Source of the DNA: Alteromonas macleodii ATCC 27126
GTDB lineage: Bacteria > Pseudomonadota > Gammaproteobacteria > Enterobacterales > Alteromonadaceae
Assembly (NCBI RefSeq): GCF_000172635.2
Contig: NC_018632.1
Span: 868,001 to 932,000 of the forward strand
Length of the DNA: 64,000 nt
Direction of reading: 5' to 3'
Position 1 is the stretch's first letter, and every line of letters begins with the position of its first letter. The position numbers and the translations under genes are program-made. The notes beneath the pieces are model-generated. The model did no database searches. It saw only the letters and a list, made by a program, of their open reading frames with translations, and was not told where the DNA came from. Below, in pieces: positions 56,039 to 64,000 of this stretch.

Positions 56039-56440
56039 GTGCGAGATGTAAGAAATATGATAGTGGGCGCAGTTTTAGTGTTTGCTGCTTATTATCTTGG
56101 GCTTGTTGTCGTTAATGTGAGTGCCCTTCCTATACCAGGGCCATTAATGGGCTTATTCTTTTTACTCGCGATGCTTTTTCTTTTTCCTCAGCTTGAGGTT
56201 CACACGGCGCGCTTTGTTACTTTTCCCTTGAAGCATATGTCCTTACTGTTTATTCCAGCCGTACTTGGCGTATCTATTTATTGGGCTGACATTCAGTCCA
56301 ATGCACTTGCCATTGCTATCGCGATTATTGTAACGACCTCGATAAGTTTAGGGATAACCGCTTGGTTTTCGCAGAAATTGTTTAATAGCAAAAGCGGCAG
56401 CGGCTCAGATGTGGCAAGCAAGGGTGGAAAGCAAGAATGA
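56039..56440 (+). CDS. lrgA: CidA/LrgA-family membrane protein
   Basis: 133-residue holin-like protein with four membrane helices and the family stretch LPIPGPLMGLFFLLAMLFLFP. The start is GTG at 56039 with AAGGAG five bases upstream (GTG at 56033 is possible). Partner of LrgB, with a 4-base overlap. The pair is linked to murein hydrolase control or small carboxylate transport, depending on species. Confidence 0.85.
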   Translation: MRDVRNMIVGAVLVFAAYYLGLVVVNVSALPIPGPLMGLFFLLAMLFLFPQLEVHTARFVTFPLKHMSLLFIPAVLGVSIYWADIQSNALAIAIAIIVTTSISLGITAWFSQKLFNSKSGSGSDVASKGGKQE

Positions 56441-57147
56441 AGGAGGCTCTACATCAAGCATTTAGCTTAACGGGGTTATTGTGGCTTAGCGTTTCAATAA
56501 TTGGCTACATTATTGCCCTTTGGGTGAACAAAAAATGCAAAGGTCACCCGCTAGCGCATCCCATTGTCGTTACCGCGCTGATTGTGTCAGCTGGCCTTTA
56601 TTTAACTGAAACAGGGGTTACTGAGTATCAACAGGCGGCTTCTTTGTTGCATTGGTTGCTAGGGCCTATCACTGTGGCATTAGCACTACCCATTTACAGA
56701 CAATGGCAAAAGCTAAGGCACTACGGCTGGCGGTTAATGGCGAGTATTGCTTTTGGTGGCATACTCGCGCCTTTCACCGCGTGGCTTACTTTGTTTGCAC
56801 TAGATGCACCGCGTGCAATACAAATTACCATGTTAGCTAAATCAATCACCACGCCCCTTGCTATGGAGTCGAGTGCGCAGGTTGGCGGCATTCCCGCATT
56901 GGCTGCCGTTTTTGTCATTGTGACGGGTGTAGTTGGAGCCATTGTGGCTACTGGTGTGTTTGCGATCCTCAATGTACAAAATCGACAGGCGCAAGGTATT
57001 GCTATGGGCACGGTGGCCCACGCAATTGGTACAGCCAAAGCTATTCAAATGGGGGAAGACGTGGCGGCGATGGCGACTCTGGGCCTTTGTGTAAATGGTA
57101 TATTTACTGCGTTGGCATTACCTGTCATTTTTGGTTTCTTTGTTTGA
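56437..57147 (+). CDS. lrgB: LrgB-family membrane protein
   Basis: 236-residue polytopic protein of the LrgB/CidB family: HPLAHPIVVTALIVSAGLYLT, WLLGPITVALALPIYRQ, AKSITTPLAMESSAQVGGIPAL, GTVAHAIGTAKAIQMGE. Translationally coupled to LrgA. Related proteins act with LrgA/CidA in lysis control or as pyruvate/glycolate-type transporters. Confidence 0.9.
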   Translation: MKEALHQAFSLTGLLWLSVSIIGYIIALWVNKKCKGHPLAHPIVVTALIVSAGLYLTETGVTEYQQAASLLHWLLGPITVALALPIYRQWQKLRHYGWRLMASIAFGGILAPFTAWLTLFALDAPRAIQITMLAKSITTPLAMESSAQVGGIPALAAVFVIVTGVVGAIVATGVFAILNVQNRQAQGIAMGTVAHAIGTAKAIQMGEDVAAMATLGLCVNGIFTALALPVIFGFFV

Positions 57148-57318
57148 TAGCTTTTCTCGTATCTTGGCGTTCTATCTATTTGTTGTGATTTAGTCTGACC
57201 AGACCTGCAATCACCCGCCTTGACTAAAAGGTGCACAAGCTGCTGTAAAAACGCGTAGCAAAGAATCAACGCGCCGTGATGTTTGTGAGTAAAAACGTGC
57301 TGGCAATATTCCCCAAAA

Positions 57319-57510
57319 GTGCTATTTCTTAGTGAGGTGTTTCGTATCACTATATATATGGTATCTATTCAAACAAAAAGTAACCGGGTTACTGCACTGG
57401 GGACCAATTGCGTCGATTCTAAGCCCAAATTACTAGTGCCCATGCGATTCAAATTGCTAGAAAATACCGGCGGTAGCTGGTTTCAAAAGCTAGGTGGTAA
57501 AAGAACTTAA
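57319..57510 (+). CDS. Doubtful small ORF ahead of response regulator
   Basis: 63 codons; from the ATG at 57358 it would be 50. The stop overlaps the next start (TAATG), which suggests coupling, but no family, RBS or strong coding pattern was recognised. The rest of the 362-bp gap shows nothing clear. Confidence 0.25.
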   Translation: MLFLSEVFRITIYMVSIQTKSNRVTALGTNCVDSKPKLLVPMRFKLLENTGGSWFQKLGGKRT

Positions 57511-58505
57511 TGTTTTCTGTACTCGTATGTGACGACTCGTTAGTTGCGCGCAAGCAAGTGGCTAAATGCCTTCCTCAAGATTGGGAAGTGGCCGTACATT
57601 TTGCGAAGAATGGTCAAGATGCTCTATCGGCTCTCGCTGAAGGAAAGGGCGATCTTCTATTGCTCGACCTCAATATGCCCGTTTTAGATGGGTACGGCAC
57701 ATTAGAAGCAATTCAGAAACAAGGTCTTAAAACCAAAGTTATTGTTGTGTCTGGTGATATTCAGCCTGAAGCTCATGAAAGAGTGACATCGCTTGGCGCT
57801 TTGGACTTTATTCGAAAGCCGGTGGATCCTAAGAAGCTGGCCGAGGTACTAGATAAATTCAACATTCTTCATGTTGAAGAGGAAGAGCCGGAAGAAGTTT
57901 CACCGCTAGACCCTGAAATTCGCGATTGTTACCAAGAAATCACTAACATAGCCATGGGGCAAGCGGGGGATCATTTAGCCCGCACCATGAACGTGTTTGT
58001 TGAACTGCCTATTCCCAACGTTAATTTAATTGAAGTGTCTGAACTTCACATGATGCTTTCTGATATTGAGAGCCATGAGCAAGTTACTGCGGTATGCCAA
58101 GGCTTCTTAGGGCCAGGTGTTAGTGGTGAGGCGTTGTGTATTTTGAGCGACTCAAGCTTTGACGACGTGGCTAAAATACTCAATGTAGAAGGCGTAGTTG
58201 ACGACCAGCTTCAGTTAGAGCTGCTTATGGATGCTGCGAGTATTTTGATTGGAACCTGTTTAACAGGACTGGCCCATCAAATGGACATTAACTTCAGCCA
58301 AGGCCATCCTATCGTACTTGGTCAACATCGTGCTATCACTGAAATTATTAGCATGAATCAAATAAAGTGGAAGCGAACCTTGGCGATTGAGCTTAGCTAT
58401 GGCTTGGAAGGCTACAATGTTCAGTGTGATTTGATTTTGTTGTTCACGGAAGAGTCTATGAAAATGATGAATTCTAAACTCGCCCACTTGTTGGAGGATT
58501 TTTAA
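57510..58505 (+). CDS. Response regulator with CheC-like phosphatase domain
   Basis: 331 residues. The receiver domain has VLVCDDSLVARKQ, phospho-acceptor Asp in LLLLDLNMPVLDG, and Lys in IRKPVD. The linker EEEEPEEVSPLDPE joins a CheC/CheX-like domain with ITNIAMGQAGDHLARTMN (Asn in the catalytic helix) and a second half ELLMDAASILIGTCLTGLAHQM. Such fusions may dephosphorylate CheY or act in surface-sensing pathways. Its stop overlaps the PAS gene start by one base. Confidence 0.85.
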   Translation: MFSVLVCDDSLVARKQVAKCLPQDWEVAVHFAKNGQDALSALAEGKGDLLLLDLNMPVLDGYGTLEAIQKQGLKTKVIVVSGDIQPEAHERVTSLGALDFIRKPVDPKKLAEVLDKFNILHVEEEEPEEVSPLDPEIRDCYQEITNIAMGQAGDHLARTMNVFVELPIPNVNLIEVSELHMMLSDIESHEQVTAVCQGFLGPGVSGEALCILSDSSFDDVAKILNVEGVVDDQLQLELLMDAASILIGTCLTGLAHQMDINFSQGHPIVLGQHRAITEIISMNQIKWKRTLAIELSYGLEGYNVQCDLILLFTEESMKMMNSKLAHLLEDF

Positions 58506-59017
58506 TGAGCCAGCATTTAGATGAGTTACAAGAATTTCACTGGATGATGGACATGCTACAAACGGTAGACGTTGGCATTGTCGTACTAGACCGCAACTTC
58601 ACCGTGCAAGTGTGGAACGGTTTTATGGAAAGTCACAGTGGGCTTTTGCCGAGTGAAGTAAGAGACAAAACGTTATTTTCGTTATTTCCCGCAATCAAAC
58701 AAGACTGGTTTATTAAGAAAGCTAAGCCCGTTTTCGACCTAAAAACCCGTGCCTTTATGACATGGGAACAACGCCCTTATTTGTTCAAGTTTCCAAACTA
58801 CCGGCCGATTACAGGTAGTGAGTCATTCATGTACCAAAACATTACACTTTCTCCTCTTACTTCTGCGACGGGTAAGGTGGATTTTATCAGTATGATGATT
58901 TACGACATGACTGATGTAGCGGTAGGTAAAAAGCAGCTAGAAGCGCTACAAGTAACAGTGTCTGAAGCGCAAGAAGCAAGCTCACAATCAGATAGAGCAA
59001 AGAAAACCTTCTTATAA
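58505..59017 (+). CDS. PAS-domain protein, possibly shortened
   Basis: 170 residues with one PAS domain (DVGIVVLDRNFTVQVWNGFMESHSGL ... ISMMIYDMTDVAVGKKQL), followed by a helical linker of the sort that usually leads into a GGDEF or kinase domain, but the protein ends at RAKKTFL. Either a stand-alone sensor for the upstream CheC-type regulator or a remnant of a longer protein. Coupled by a one-base overlap. Confidence 0.8.
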   Translation: MSQHLDELQEFHWMMDMLQTVDVGIVVLDRNFTVQVWNGFMESHSGLLPSEVRDKTLFSLFPAIKQDWFIKKAKPVFDLKTRAFMTWEQRPYLFKFPNYRPITGSESFMYQNITLSPLTSATGKVDFISMMIYDMTDVAVGKKQLEALQVTVSEAQEASSQSDRAKKTFL

Positions 59018-59128
59018 CCGCTACGTGTAATCCGTGAGAGTATATTGTTTATCTTGCGGCTCTATCTACATCAAGTTTTTACTCGCACTGAGCATAGAAC
59101 AGCAGCACAGAGTGCGATGGGAGTACGT

Positions 59129-60907
59129 ATGCAATCAAGTTCGTCTTCATTTTCAAGCTACCTTCCTCGCACCGTAATACGCGGGCTTGCAGTTATTGGT
59201 GGTGCTTTCATTCTAGCAGCCTGCGGTGGTGGCGGAGGAGGAGATGGTGACTCTAGTGGTGGGGGATCTGGCAATGGCAACTTAGTTGTTAATGCAGGCG
59301 CTAACGCTACCGTAACGGAAGGCGTGACCTATTCACTAAGTGCACAAGTGAGTGGTGGTGATGGCACGTATACGTACAACTGGAGCGCGTCTCCATCGCT
59401 GACCATTACACATGAGGACACCAACGCTTCTGCAGCGAGCTTCGTTGCGCCGTTAGTTAATAGCGCCACTGAATACACGCTTACCGTCTCGGTAAACGAT
59501 CAAAGCGGTAATACGGCTAGTGACTTCACGGTAATTACTGTTGCGCCGGTAAACATAGCGCCGGAAGCAAGTATTGATGTGCCTGCGTGGGAAGGCCTTC
59601 CAGCGAATACTTTTCCAGGCGGTGTTGAAATTATTTTTGATGGCACGGGAAGCAGCGATACTGACTCATCTACGTCCGATGGCGAAATTGCCGATTATGT
59701 TTGGTCTCAAACCAGCGGCACTAACGTTATTACGGGGGTGGAAACGAACCTTTCTACCTTAACAATTACTACGCCTATCGCTAACGAGTCTCAGGAACTC
59801 ACTTTCCAACTTGAAGTAACTGATAGCGAAGGTGCAACCGACGTAGACACAGTGACAATCTCAGTGCAGTCTGAAACCGAGACACTGCCTGTGGTTGATG
59901 CAGGCTTCTCGCAAGGCGTTTTCAGTGGTGAGGTGGTTATTTTGGATGGTGAAGCAAGCACCAGTATTCCCAGTGCTTTACCGCTTACTTATTCTTGGGA
60001 GCGCAGTAACAACGTTACATCTAACAATGGGGCAAACACGGGAGTGGCAGCTCGCCCAGTAGATGACAACGATGCACTATCTACGTTTGCTATTGCCCCT
60101 TCCGTATCTACCGCGACTGTGGTGGCCTATACACTTACTGTAACAGACGCTAACAACAACAGTGTTGAAGACACCATTAACGTTAGAATACGCCCCATGC
60201 CGACGCCGCTATTGAACGACACGGGATTTTTGCAGCAAGCCACAAATAATGCGTTAACAGAGGCGCAGCAAAATGATTTTCCTGGCCAAGACGGACAACG
60301 CGGAGCTGATATTATTGAACAGAACGGCTTAATTGAAAAAGCTGGGCGTGGTAAAGCCGGCTTCGACTTTACCCGTTTAAATGCCAATGGCGACGAACAA
60401 GACGCCAGCGCAGATACGTGGTCGTGCGTTCGTGACAATGTCACCGGATTGGTGTGGGAAGTTAAAACTGACGATGGCGCATTTCAAGATAAAGACTACA
60501 CCTATTCTTGGTACAGCGAAGAGGTAAATGGTGGTTTTGAGGGCGACCAGACAGGCGCGAATGCAACGTGCTTATTAACCAGCTGTAATACCTCTGCATA
60601 TGTACAGGCGGTTAACGCACAAGGGCTGTGTGGTTTTTACGACTGGCGACTACCTACTCACCATGAACTCTTTTCGTTAATGCATTTAGGCATTGCCGAC
60701 GACGTGGCCATTGATGAAGATTACTTCCCTAACACCGGTGCAGTCTCTACCGAGCCCCTATGGTATTGGACCTCAGTGCCAAGTGCTGATGGGGTAAACA
60801 GTGATGATGCACAAAATGCATGGGCATTGGATTTCGATTCAGGTGTCGATAACTTTCTTAATAAGTCATCAGCGGCGCGTGTTCGTCTTGTAAGAGCAGG
60901 GAGATAG
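59129..60907 (+). CDS. Lipoprotein with PKD-like repeats and DUF1566 domain
   Basis: 592 residues. The lipobox LAAC is followed by a Gly-rich linker (GGGGGGDGD), three PKD/REJ-like beta domains (about 48-365), and a C-terminal DUF1566/Lcl-type domain (NVTGLVWEVKTDDG, CGFYDWRLPTHHELFSLM, WYWTSVPSADG, ARVRLVRAG). The start is ATG 59129 with GGAG at five bases; further ATGs upstream are less likely. Probably a surface-exposed binding protein. Forms a pair with the next gene, which repeats the DUF1566 module. Confidence 0.8.
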   Translation: MQSSSSSFSSYLPRTVIRGLAVIGGAFILAACGGGGGGDGDSSGGGSGNGNLVVNAGANATVTEGVTYSLSAQVSGGDGTYTYNWSASPSLTITHEDTNASAASFVAPLVNSATEYTLTVSVNDQSGNTASDFTVITVAPVNIAPEASIDVPAWEGLPANTFPGGVEIIFDGTGSSDTDSSTSDGEIADYVWSQTSGTNVITGVETNLSTLTITTPIANESQELTFQLEVTDSEGATDVDTVTISVQSETETLPVVDAGFSQGVFSGEVVILDGEASTSIPSALPLTYSWERSNNVTSNNGANTGVAARPVDDNDALSTFAIAPSVSTATVVAYTLTVTDANNNSVEDTINVRIRPMPTPLLNDTGFLQQATNNALTEAQQNDFPGQDGQRGADIIEQNGLIEKAGRGKAGFDFTRLNANGDEQDASADTWSCVRDNVTGLVWEVKTDDGAFQDKDYTYSWYSEEVNGGFEGDQTGANATCLLTSCNTSAYVQAVNAQGLCGFYDWRLPTHHELFSLMHLGIADDVAIDEDYFPNTGAVSTEPLWYWTSVPSADGVNSDDAQNAWALDFDSGVDNFLNKSSAARVRLVRAGR

Positions 60908-60909
60908 TC

Positions 60910-61482
60910 ATGAGCAATAAAGTTAATAAATCCGCTCAACGCGTACTGAAAAGCGCAGTGCTAACTACACTCAAAATGGTTGCGGCCTCGACGTTGCTTG
61001 CTAGTGCATCGCTTTCAGCTTTCGCTCAAGAGTGCTTGTCTGATGGACTAGAAACCACGCCCAACGATAACTTTGAAGCAGTGACTACCAGTACTTTGTT
61101 GGATACCACCACAGATTTAGTATGGAGACGATGTTCCGAAGGGCAAACTTGGGACGGCTCAACTTGCAGTGGTGAAGCGGTGAAGTATACGTGGCAGCAG
61201 GCGCTACAACTTGCGCAGCAGGCGAGTAACGAAGACCTGCTAGGATGGCGCTTGCCCAACGTTAAAGAGTTGGCCACCTTAACGGAACGCGACTGCGTAC
61301 GCCCGGCGATTAATAGCTCGCTTTTTCCTGCAACGCCGCCAGATGATTTTTGGACTTCTACCCCTTCGGCAGATGATCCAGACAGAGCCTGGGTTGTTGC
61401 ATTCTTTAATGCGAGCCATTCGATTAAAGAGAAAGACCGTTTCATTTACGTACGACTGGTGCGCACCTACACCAACGAATAG
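60910..61482 (+). CDS. DUF1566-domain exported protein
   Basis: 190 residues. Signal peptide to about residue 39 (ASLSAFAQE), then one DUF1566/Lcl domain: TTDLVWRRCSEGQTWDG, LLGWRLPNVKELATLTERDC, FWTSTPSADD, YVRLVRTY. It follows the PKD/DUF1566 lipoprotein by 2 bases, so it is co-expressed and likely a paralogue of its C-terminal half. Function unknown. Confidence 0.82.
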   Translation: MSNKVNKSAQRVLKSAVLTTLKMVAASTLLASASLSAFAQECLSDGLETTPNDNFEAVTTSTLLDTTTDLVWRRCSEGQTWDGSTCSGEAVKYTWQQALQLAQQASNEDLLGWRLPNVKELATLTERDCVRPAINSSLFPATPPDDFWTSTPSADDPDRAWVVAFFNASHSIKEKDRFIYVRLVRTYTNE

Positions 61483-61503
61483 GTGTAGATAAAGATCTAC
61501 ACC
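61482..61503 (+). other. 9-bp hairpin at 3' end of DUF1566 gene
   Basis: GGTGTAGAT (61482-61490), AAAG loop, ATCTACACC (61495-61503). No T-run; perhaps protects the mRNA end. The gap to 61787 otherwise holds only the next terminator. Confidence 0.5.
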
Positions 61504-61554
61504 GCTTCGTATTAGTCTTTCGTCTAGTATCTGACCCTTAGACTTTTTATCAAC

Positions 61555-61588
61555 AAAGCACGCTCTATAATGCGTGCTTTGTTTTTTG
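61555..61588 (+). terminator. Rho-independent terminator
   Basis: AAAGCACGC (61555-61563) pairs with GCGTGCTTT (61572-61580), followed by a T-run. Confidence 0.8.
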
Positions 61589-61786
61589 GTTTGAACGTCA
61601 ATTTTAAAGAAAATCGACACTCTTGCTTAGAGCCTGTTGACCTTTGGTGAATAACAAAAGTCTACAGGACCTAGTATCAAGCTGCGTTTTGAGTAGATTG
61701 ATAATATCGACATGTTCAACCTGATTTTTAGCACGTTAGACTCATGATGGCTTTTTATTTCCCAGTAAGCTAGCCACAATGTTGGT

Positions 61787-62587
61787 ATGAAAATGATATC
61801 GAGCCTTAAGGCTGCCCTTTTTACAATTTGTTTATTCGCTGGACTTAGCACATCGGCGCAGGCTGAATATACCTGTAATATCGATTTTGCTTACGGTATT
61901 GCCGTTAATAACGAACAGCTTCGCGTAATGGATAAAACCCGCACCGTAGTTCAGATTAATGACCAAAACCAGCTATTTGTAGGTGGACGTTGGCAAACCT
62001 TGAATGAGCAAGAACGGCAGTGGCTAGAAGAGTATTCTTCAGGGTTACACTATGTAGTACCAAAAATGATTATTTTGGCCACCGAAGGTGTAGATTTAGC
62101 TATTGATACCATTGAGCATGTTTACTTAGGCTTAGTAGGCAGTGATCACGACAGCTACGAGCGTTTGAATGCTGCTATGAAGCGTGTTCAAAACCGCGTG
62201 AAAGATAAATTCAGGCATGCGAGTAATCATTATTTTATCGGCCCTGGATCACTGGAAAGCGTTGATGAATTCGTGGATAGTGAAATTGAAGCACAGCTTG
62301 AGGAAGCAATTTCTACCTCAGTAGGCGGTATATTATCGGCGATCAGTGGTATCAACACTGGAAGCGGCGAGGTTAACCAAGAGAAAGTAGCGGAAATTAC
62401 TCGTCAGCTTAACAATGTGGGCGAGCATCTTGATGTGGGTGATAAAGCCACCACTTTACGTAAAAAAGCCGAGTGGTTCTGTGAAAAGCTTAAGCGCCTA
62501 GATATAGCGGAAGAAAACCTTCGAGCAAGTGTGCCTGCATTCAAGCCTTACAATATCATTACGCGACATGATAAGAGTGAAAACTAG
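61787..62587 (+). CDS. yggN: YggN-like DUF2884 protein
   Basis: 266 residues. Signal peptide (ALFTICLFAGLSTSAQA), then DUF2884 pattern: INDQNQLFVGGRWQTLNEQERQWLEEYSSGLHYVVP, a helical middle, and CEKLKRLDIAEENLRASVPAFKPYNII. Periplasmic, function unknown. In enterobacteria yggN lies near hemW and rdgB, as here (hemW is convergent). Confidence 0.85.
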   Translation: MKMISSLKAALFTICLFAGLSTSAQAEYTCNIDFAYGIAVNNEQLRVMDKTRTVVQINDQNQLFVGGRWQTLNEQERQWLEEYSSGLHYVVPKMIILATEGVDLAIDTIEHVYLGLVGSDHDSYERLNAAMKRVQNRVKDKFRHASNHYFIGPGSLESVDEFVDSEIEAQLEEAISTSVGGILSAISGINTGSGEVNQEKVAEITRQLNNVGEHLDVGDKATTLRKKAEWFCEKLKRLDIAEENLRASVPAFKPYNIITRHDKSEN

Positions 62588-62627
62588 TTGAAATAAGTAT
62601 TACGTGTACTAATTCTGGTTAAAGACT

Positions 62628-62655
62628 GAAAAGCCTGCGTGAGCAGGCTTTTTTG
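62628..62655. terminator. Bidirectional terminator between yggN and hemW
   Basis: AAGCCTGC (62631-62638), GTGA loop, GCAGGCTT (62643-62650) with A-run before and T-run after. Confidence 0.85.
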
Positions 62656-62688
62656 ATCTAGCTTTTTGGTTGGCTCAAATGGGCAAGA

Positions 62689-63828
62689 TTATACGAAGCA
62701 CGACAGCAGAGAGTTGAGATATCTACGTCCTTTAGCAGTTACCTGCCAGTGACTATCTGAAATAGAAAGCAGCCCTTGGTGATGAGCATCAGACAGTGCG
62801 CGTTTAACGTCATCCGTTAACTCAGTACCTGTGAAGTCACTAAAATCACTCATCGGGCAAGGCTCAACTAAACGAAACCTATTCATAAAAAACTCAAACG
62901 GTAGGTCGTCTGCACTAACCAGCGTTTGCGTATCTAAATACGGGCGGCTCATTTCCATATAGCCTCTTGGATGCTTCACTTTAACGGTACGATGAATTGT
63001 GCCGTTAGCGGCATCGGTAATCTTCCCGTGGGCACCGCATCCAATACCTAAGTAATCGCCAAAACGCCAGTAATTCAGGTTATGGCGGCATTGGTGCCCG
63101 GCTTTGGCGTAGCCTGAAATTTCGTACTGGTGATAGCCTGCACGCTCTAAGAGGCTGTGGCCTTTTTCCTGTATTTCCCACAGGATGTCGTCGTCTGGCA
63201 GTTCTGGCGGCTTTGAATAGAAAGGCGTGTTTGGCTCGATGGTAAGCTGGTACCACGACAAGTGGTAAGGATCGAGCTCAATACCTTGCTTTAAATCTCC
63301 CATGGCATTCTCTACGCTTTGCTCAGGTAGACCATGCATGAGATCTAAATTAAACGTGGGTAGCCCCGCGCTGTGTGCTTGTTTTACCGCATTTTCAGCT
63401 TGGCTTTCATTGTGAATACGGCCTAGCACTTTTAAATGCTTAGGCTGGAAACTCTGAATGCCCACCGATATTCGGTTTATGCCTGCCTGATAAAAGCCCG
63501 CAAACTTACCTGCCTCAACGGTACCTGGGTTGGCTTCCATGGTGATTTCAGCAGTGTCGCTTAAGTTAACCCGCTGTTTGACGCCTTTTAAGATGTCAGC
63601 CATGGCCTCGCTTGAAAACAAACTGGGCGTGCCACCGCCTATAAAGATTGTCTCAACAGGGCGGTCGGCAATACGTTTTGCATCAATGGCTAAGTCGTCT
63701 AGCAAGTGCGCCACATATTCTTTCTCGGGTAAATCAGACTTAAGCCCGTGAGAGTTAAAATCACAGTACGGACACTTTTGAACACACCAAGGAATGTGAA
63801 TATAAAGGCTAAGCGGTGGATTACGCAA
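62689..63828 (-). CDS. hemW: Radical SAM heme chaperone HemW
   Basis: 379 residues. The radical SAM cluster motif is in [15 protein letters not shown] (CxxxCxxC); further HemW features are [47 protein letters not shown] and GCGAHGK. It is a heme-binding protein that inserts heme into respiratory enzymes; older annotations call it an oxygen-independent coproporphyrinogen oxidase. The start appears to be TTG at 63828, overlapping the end of rdgB by 8 bases, so it is coupled. Confidence 0.93.
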   Translation of the reverse strand: MRNPPLSLYIHIPWCVQKCPYCDFNSHGLKSDLPEKEYVAHLLDDLAIDAKRIADRPVETIFIGGGTPSLFSSEAMADILKGVKQRVNLSDTAEITMEANPGTVEAGKFAGFYQAGINRISVGIQSFQPKHLKVLGRIHNESQAENAVKQAHSAGLPTFNLDLMHGLPEQSVENAMGDLKQGIELDPYHLSWYQLTIEPNTPFYSKPPELPDDDILWEIQEKGHSLLERAGYHQYEISGYAKAGHQCRHNLNYWRFGDYLGIGCGAHGKITDAANGTIHRTVKVKHPRGYMEMSRPYLDTQTLVSADDLPFEFFMNRFRLVEPCPMSDFSDFTGTELTDDVKRALSDAHHQGLLSISDSHWQVTAKGRRYLNSLLSCFV

Positions 63829-64000
63829 AAGTCGCTCTCATATTATCAAGCAAAATCGCTAGGGCATTGCCGCGATGGCTAATACGGTTCTTTTCGGCTT
63901 TCTCCAATTCTGCTGCAGTGCAGCCATGAGTTGGCACGTGAAATACCGGGTCGTAACCAAAACCGTCGTTACCAGAGCGAGCGGTTAAAATTTCACCTTG
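63821..64000 (-). CDS. rdgB: RdgB dITP/XTP pyrophosphatase (3' end only)
   Basis: The last 59 codons of the gene, which runs off the window. The fragment reads [38 protein letters not shown], matching the conserved C-terminal region of Ham1/RdgB (GFGYDP, K..ISHRG), which hydrolyses non-canonical purine triphosphates. It overlaps hemW by 8 bases. Confidence 0.93.
   Translation of the reverse strand, partial: QGEILTARSGNDGFGYDPVFHVPTHGCTAAELEKAEKNRISHRGNALAILLDNMRATFA

Noticed and set aside
1..64000. Retron, CRISPR-Cas or toxin-antitoxin systems
   Set aside because: No reverse transcriptase, Cas protein, spaced repeat array or recognisable toxin-antitoxin pair was seen, although the 32.2-kb hairpin superficially resembles a retron msd stem.

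Overview
The window reads as chromosome from a marine gammaproteobacterium of the Alteromonas type. The basis is protein similarity judged by eye (SstT, the hut genes, HemW/RdgB/YggN, MbnP/MbnH, GlyGly-CTERM and DUF1566 exported proteins) plus overall style; no search was run, so genus is an inference.

Left core (1-28.5 kb): the 3' part of sbcC; an S41 peptidase; a translationally coupled GtrA / GT39 / GT2 envelope-glycosylation operon facing left, divergent from an OmpR-type two-component pair; sstT; a complete histidine-utilisation locus (hutI-hutG leftward, hutC-hutU-hutH rightward, with a perfect 24-bp palindrome at the divergence); a CreA-like lipoprotein and small proteins; a large secreted M36-type metalloprotease whose start region is out of frame by one A; an MscS channel; a secreted PL1 pectate lyase with LacI-type operator-like sites upstream; a small outer-membrane barrel; and a Bcr/CflA exporter.

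Island (about 28.65-48.2 kb): a 19.5-kb integrative element sits in the 3' end of a CAT-anticodon tRNA (48185-48261). The same 18-bp core occurs at both ends (28652-28669 and 48182-48199). Repeats of the type AGGTGGAACA lie just inside both ends, as expected for integrase arm sites. It carries a tyrosine integrase beside the left core, a DUF3137/LemA pair, a RepA-like AAA ATPase, a Replic_Relax/MobC-like winged-helix protein, two exceptionally hairpin-rich non-coding stretches (32.2-32.4 and 33.36-33.8 kb), a DUF4365-PLD fused nuclease candidate, a type I restriction-modification system (hsdM-hsdS-hsdR), a second tyrosine recombinase with an N-terminal HTH, and a Kiwa-like kwaA/kwaB pair whose kwaA is broken at a 7-A run. 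The island therefore combines mobility or replication functions with several anti-phage functions.

Right core (48.2-64 kb): an LVIVD/Calx-beta GlyGly-CTERM surface protein divergent from mbnP-mbnH (a copper-protein/diheme maturation pair); a permuted NlpC/P60-like hydrolase; DUF3718; a LytTR regulator next to lrgA-lrgB; a response-regulator/CheC-like protein with a PAS protein; two DUF1566 exported proteins; a YggN-like DUF2884 protein; hemW; and the 3' end of rdgB.

Two genes (the M36 protease and kwaA) each become continuous if one A is added to a poly-A run, and a third small ORF has an in-frame TAA. Homopolymer undercalling in the assembly must be excluded before biology is invoked.
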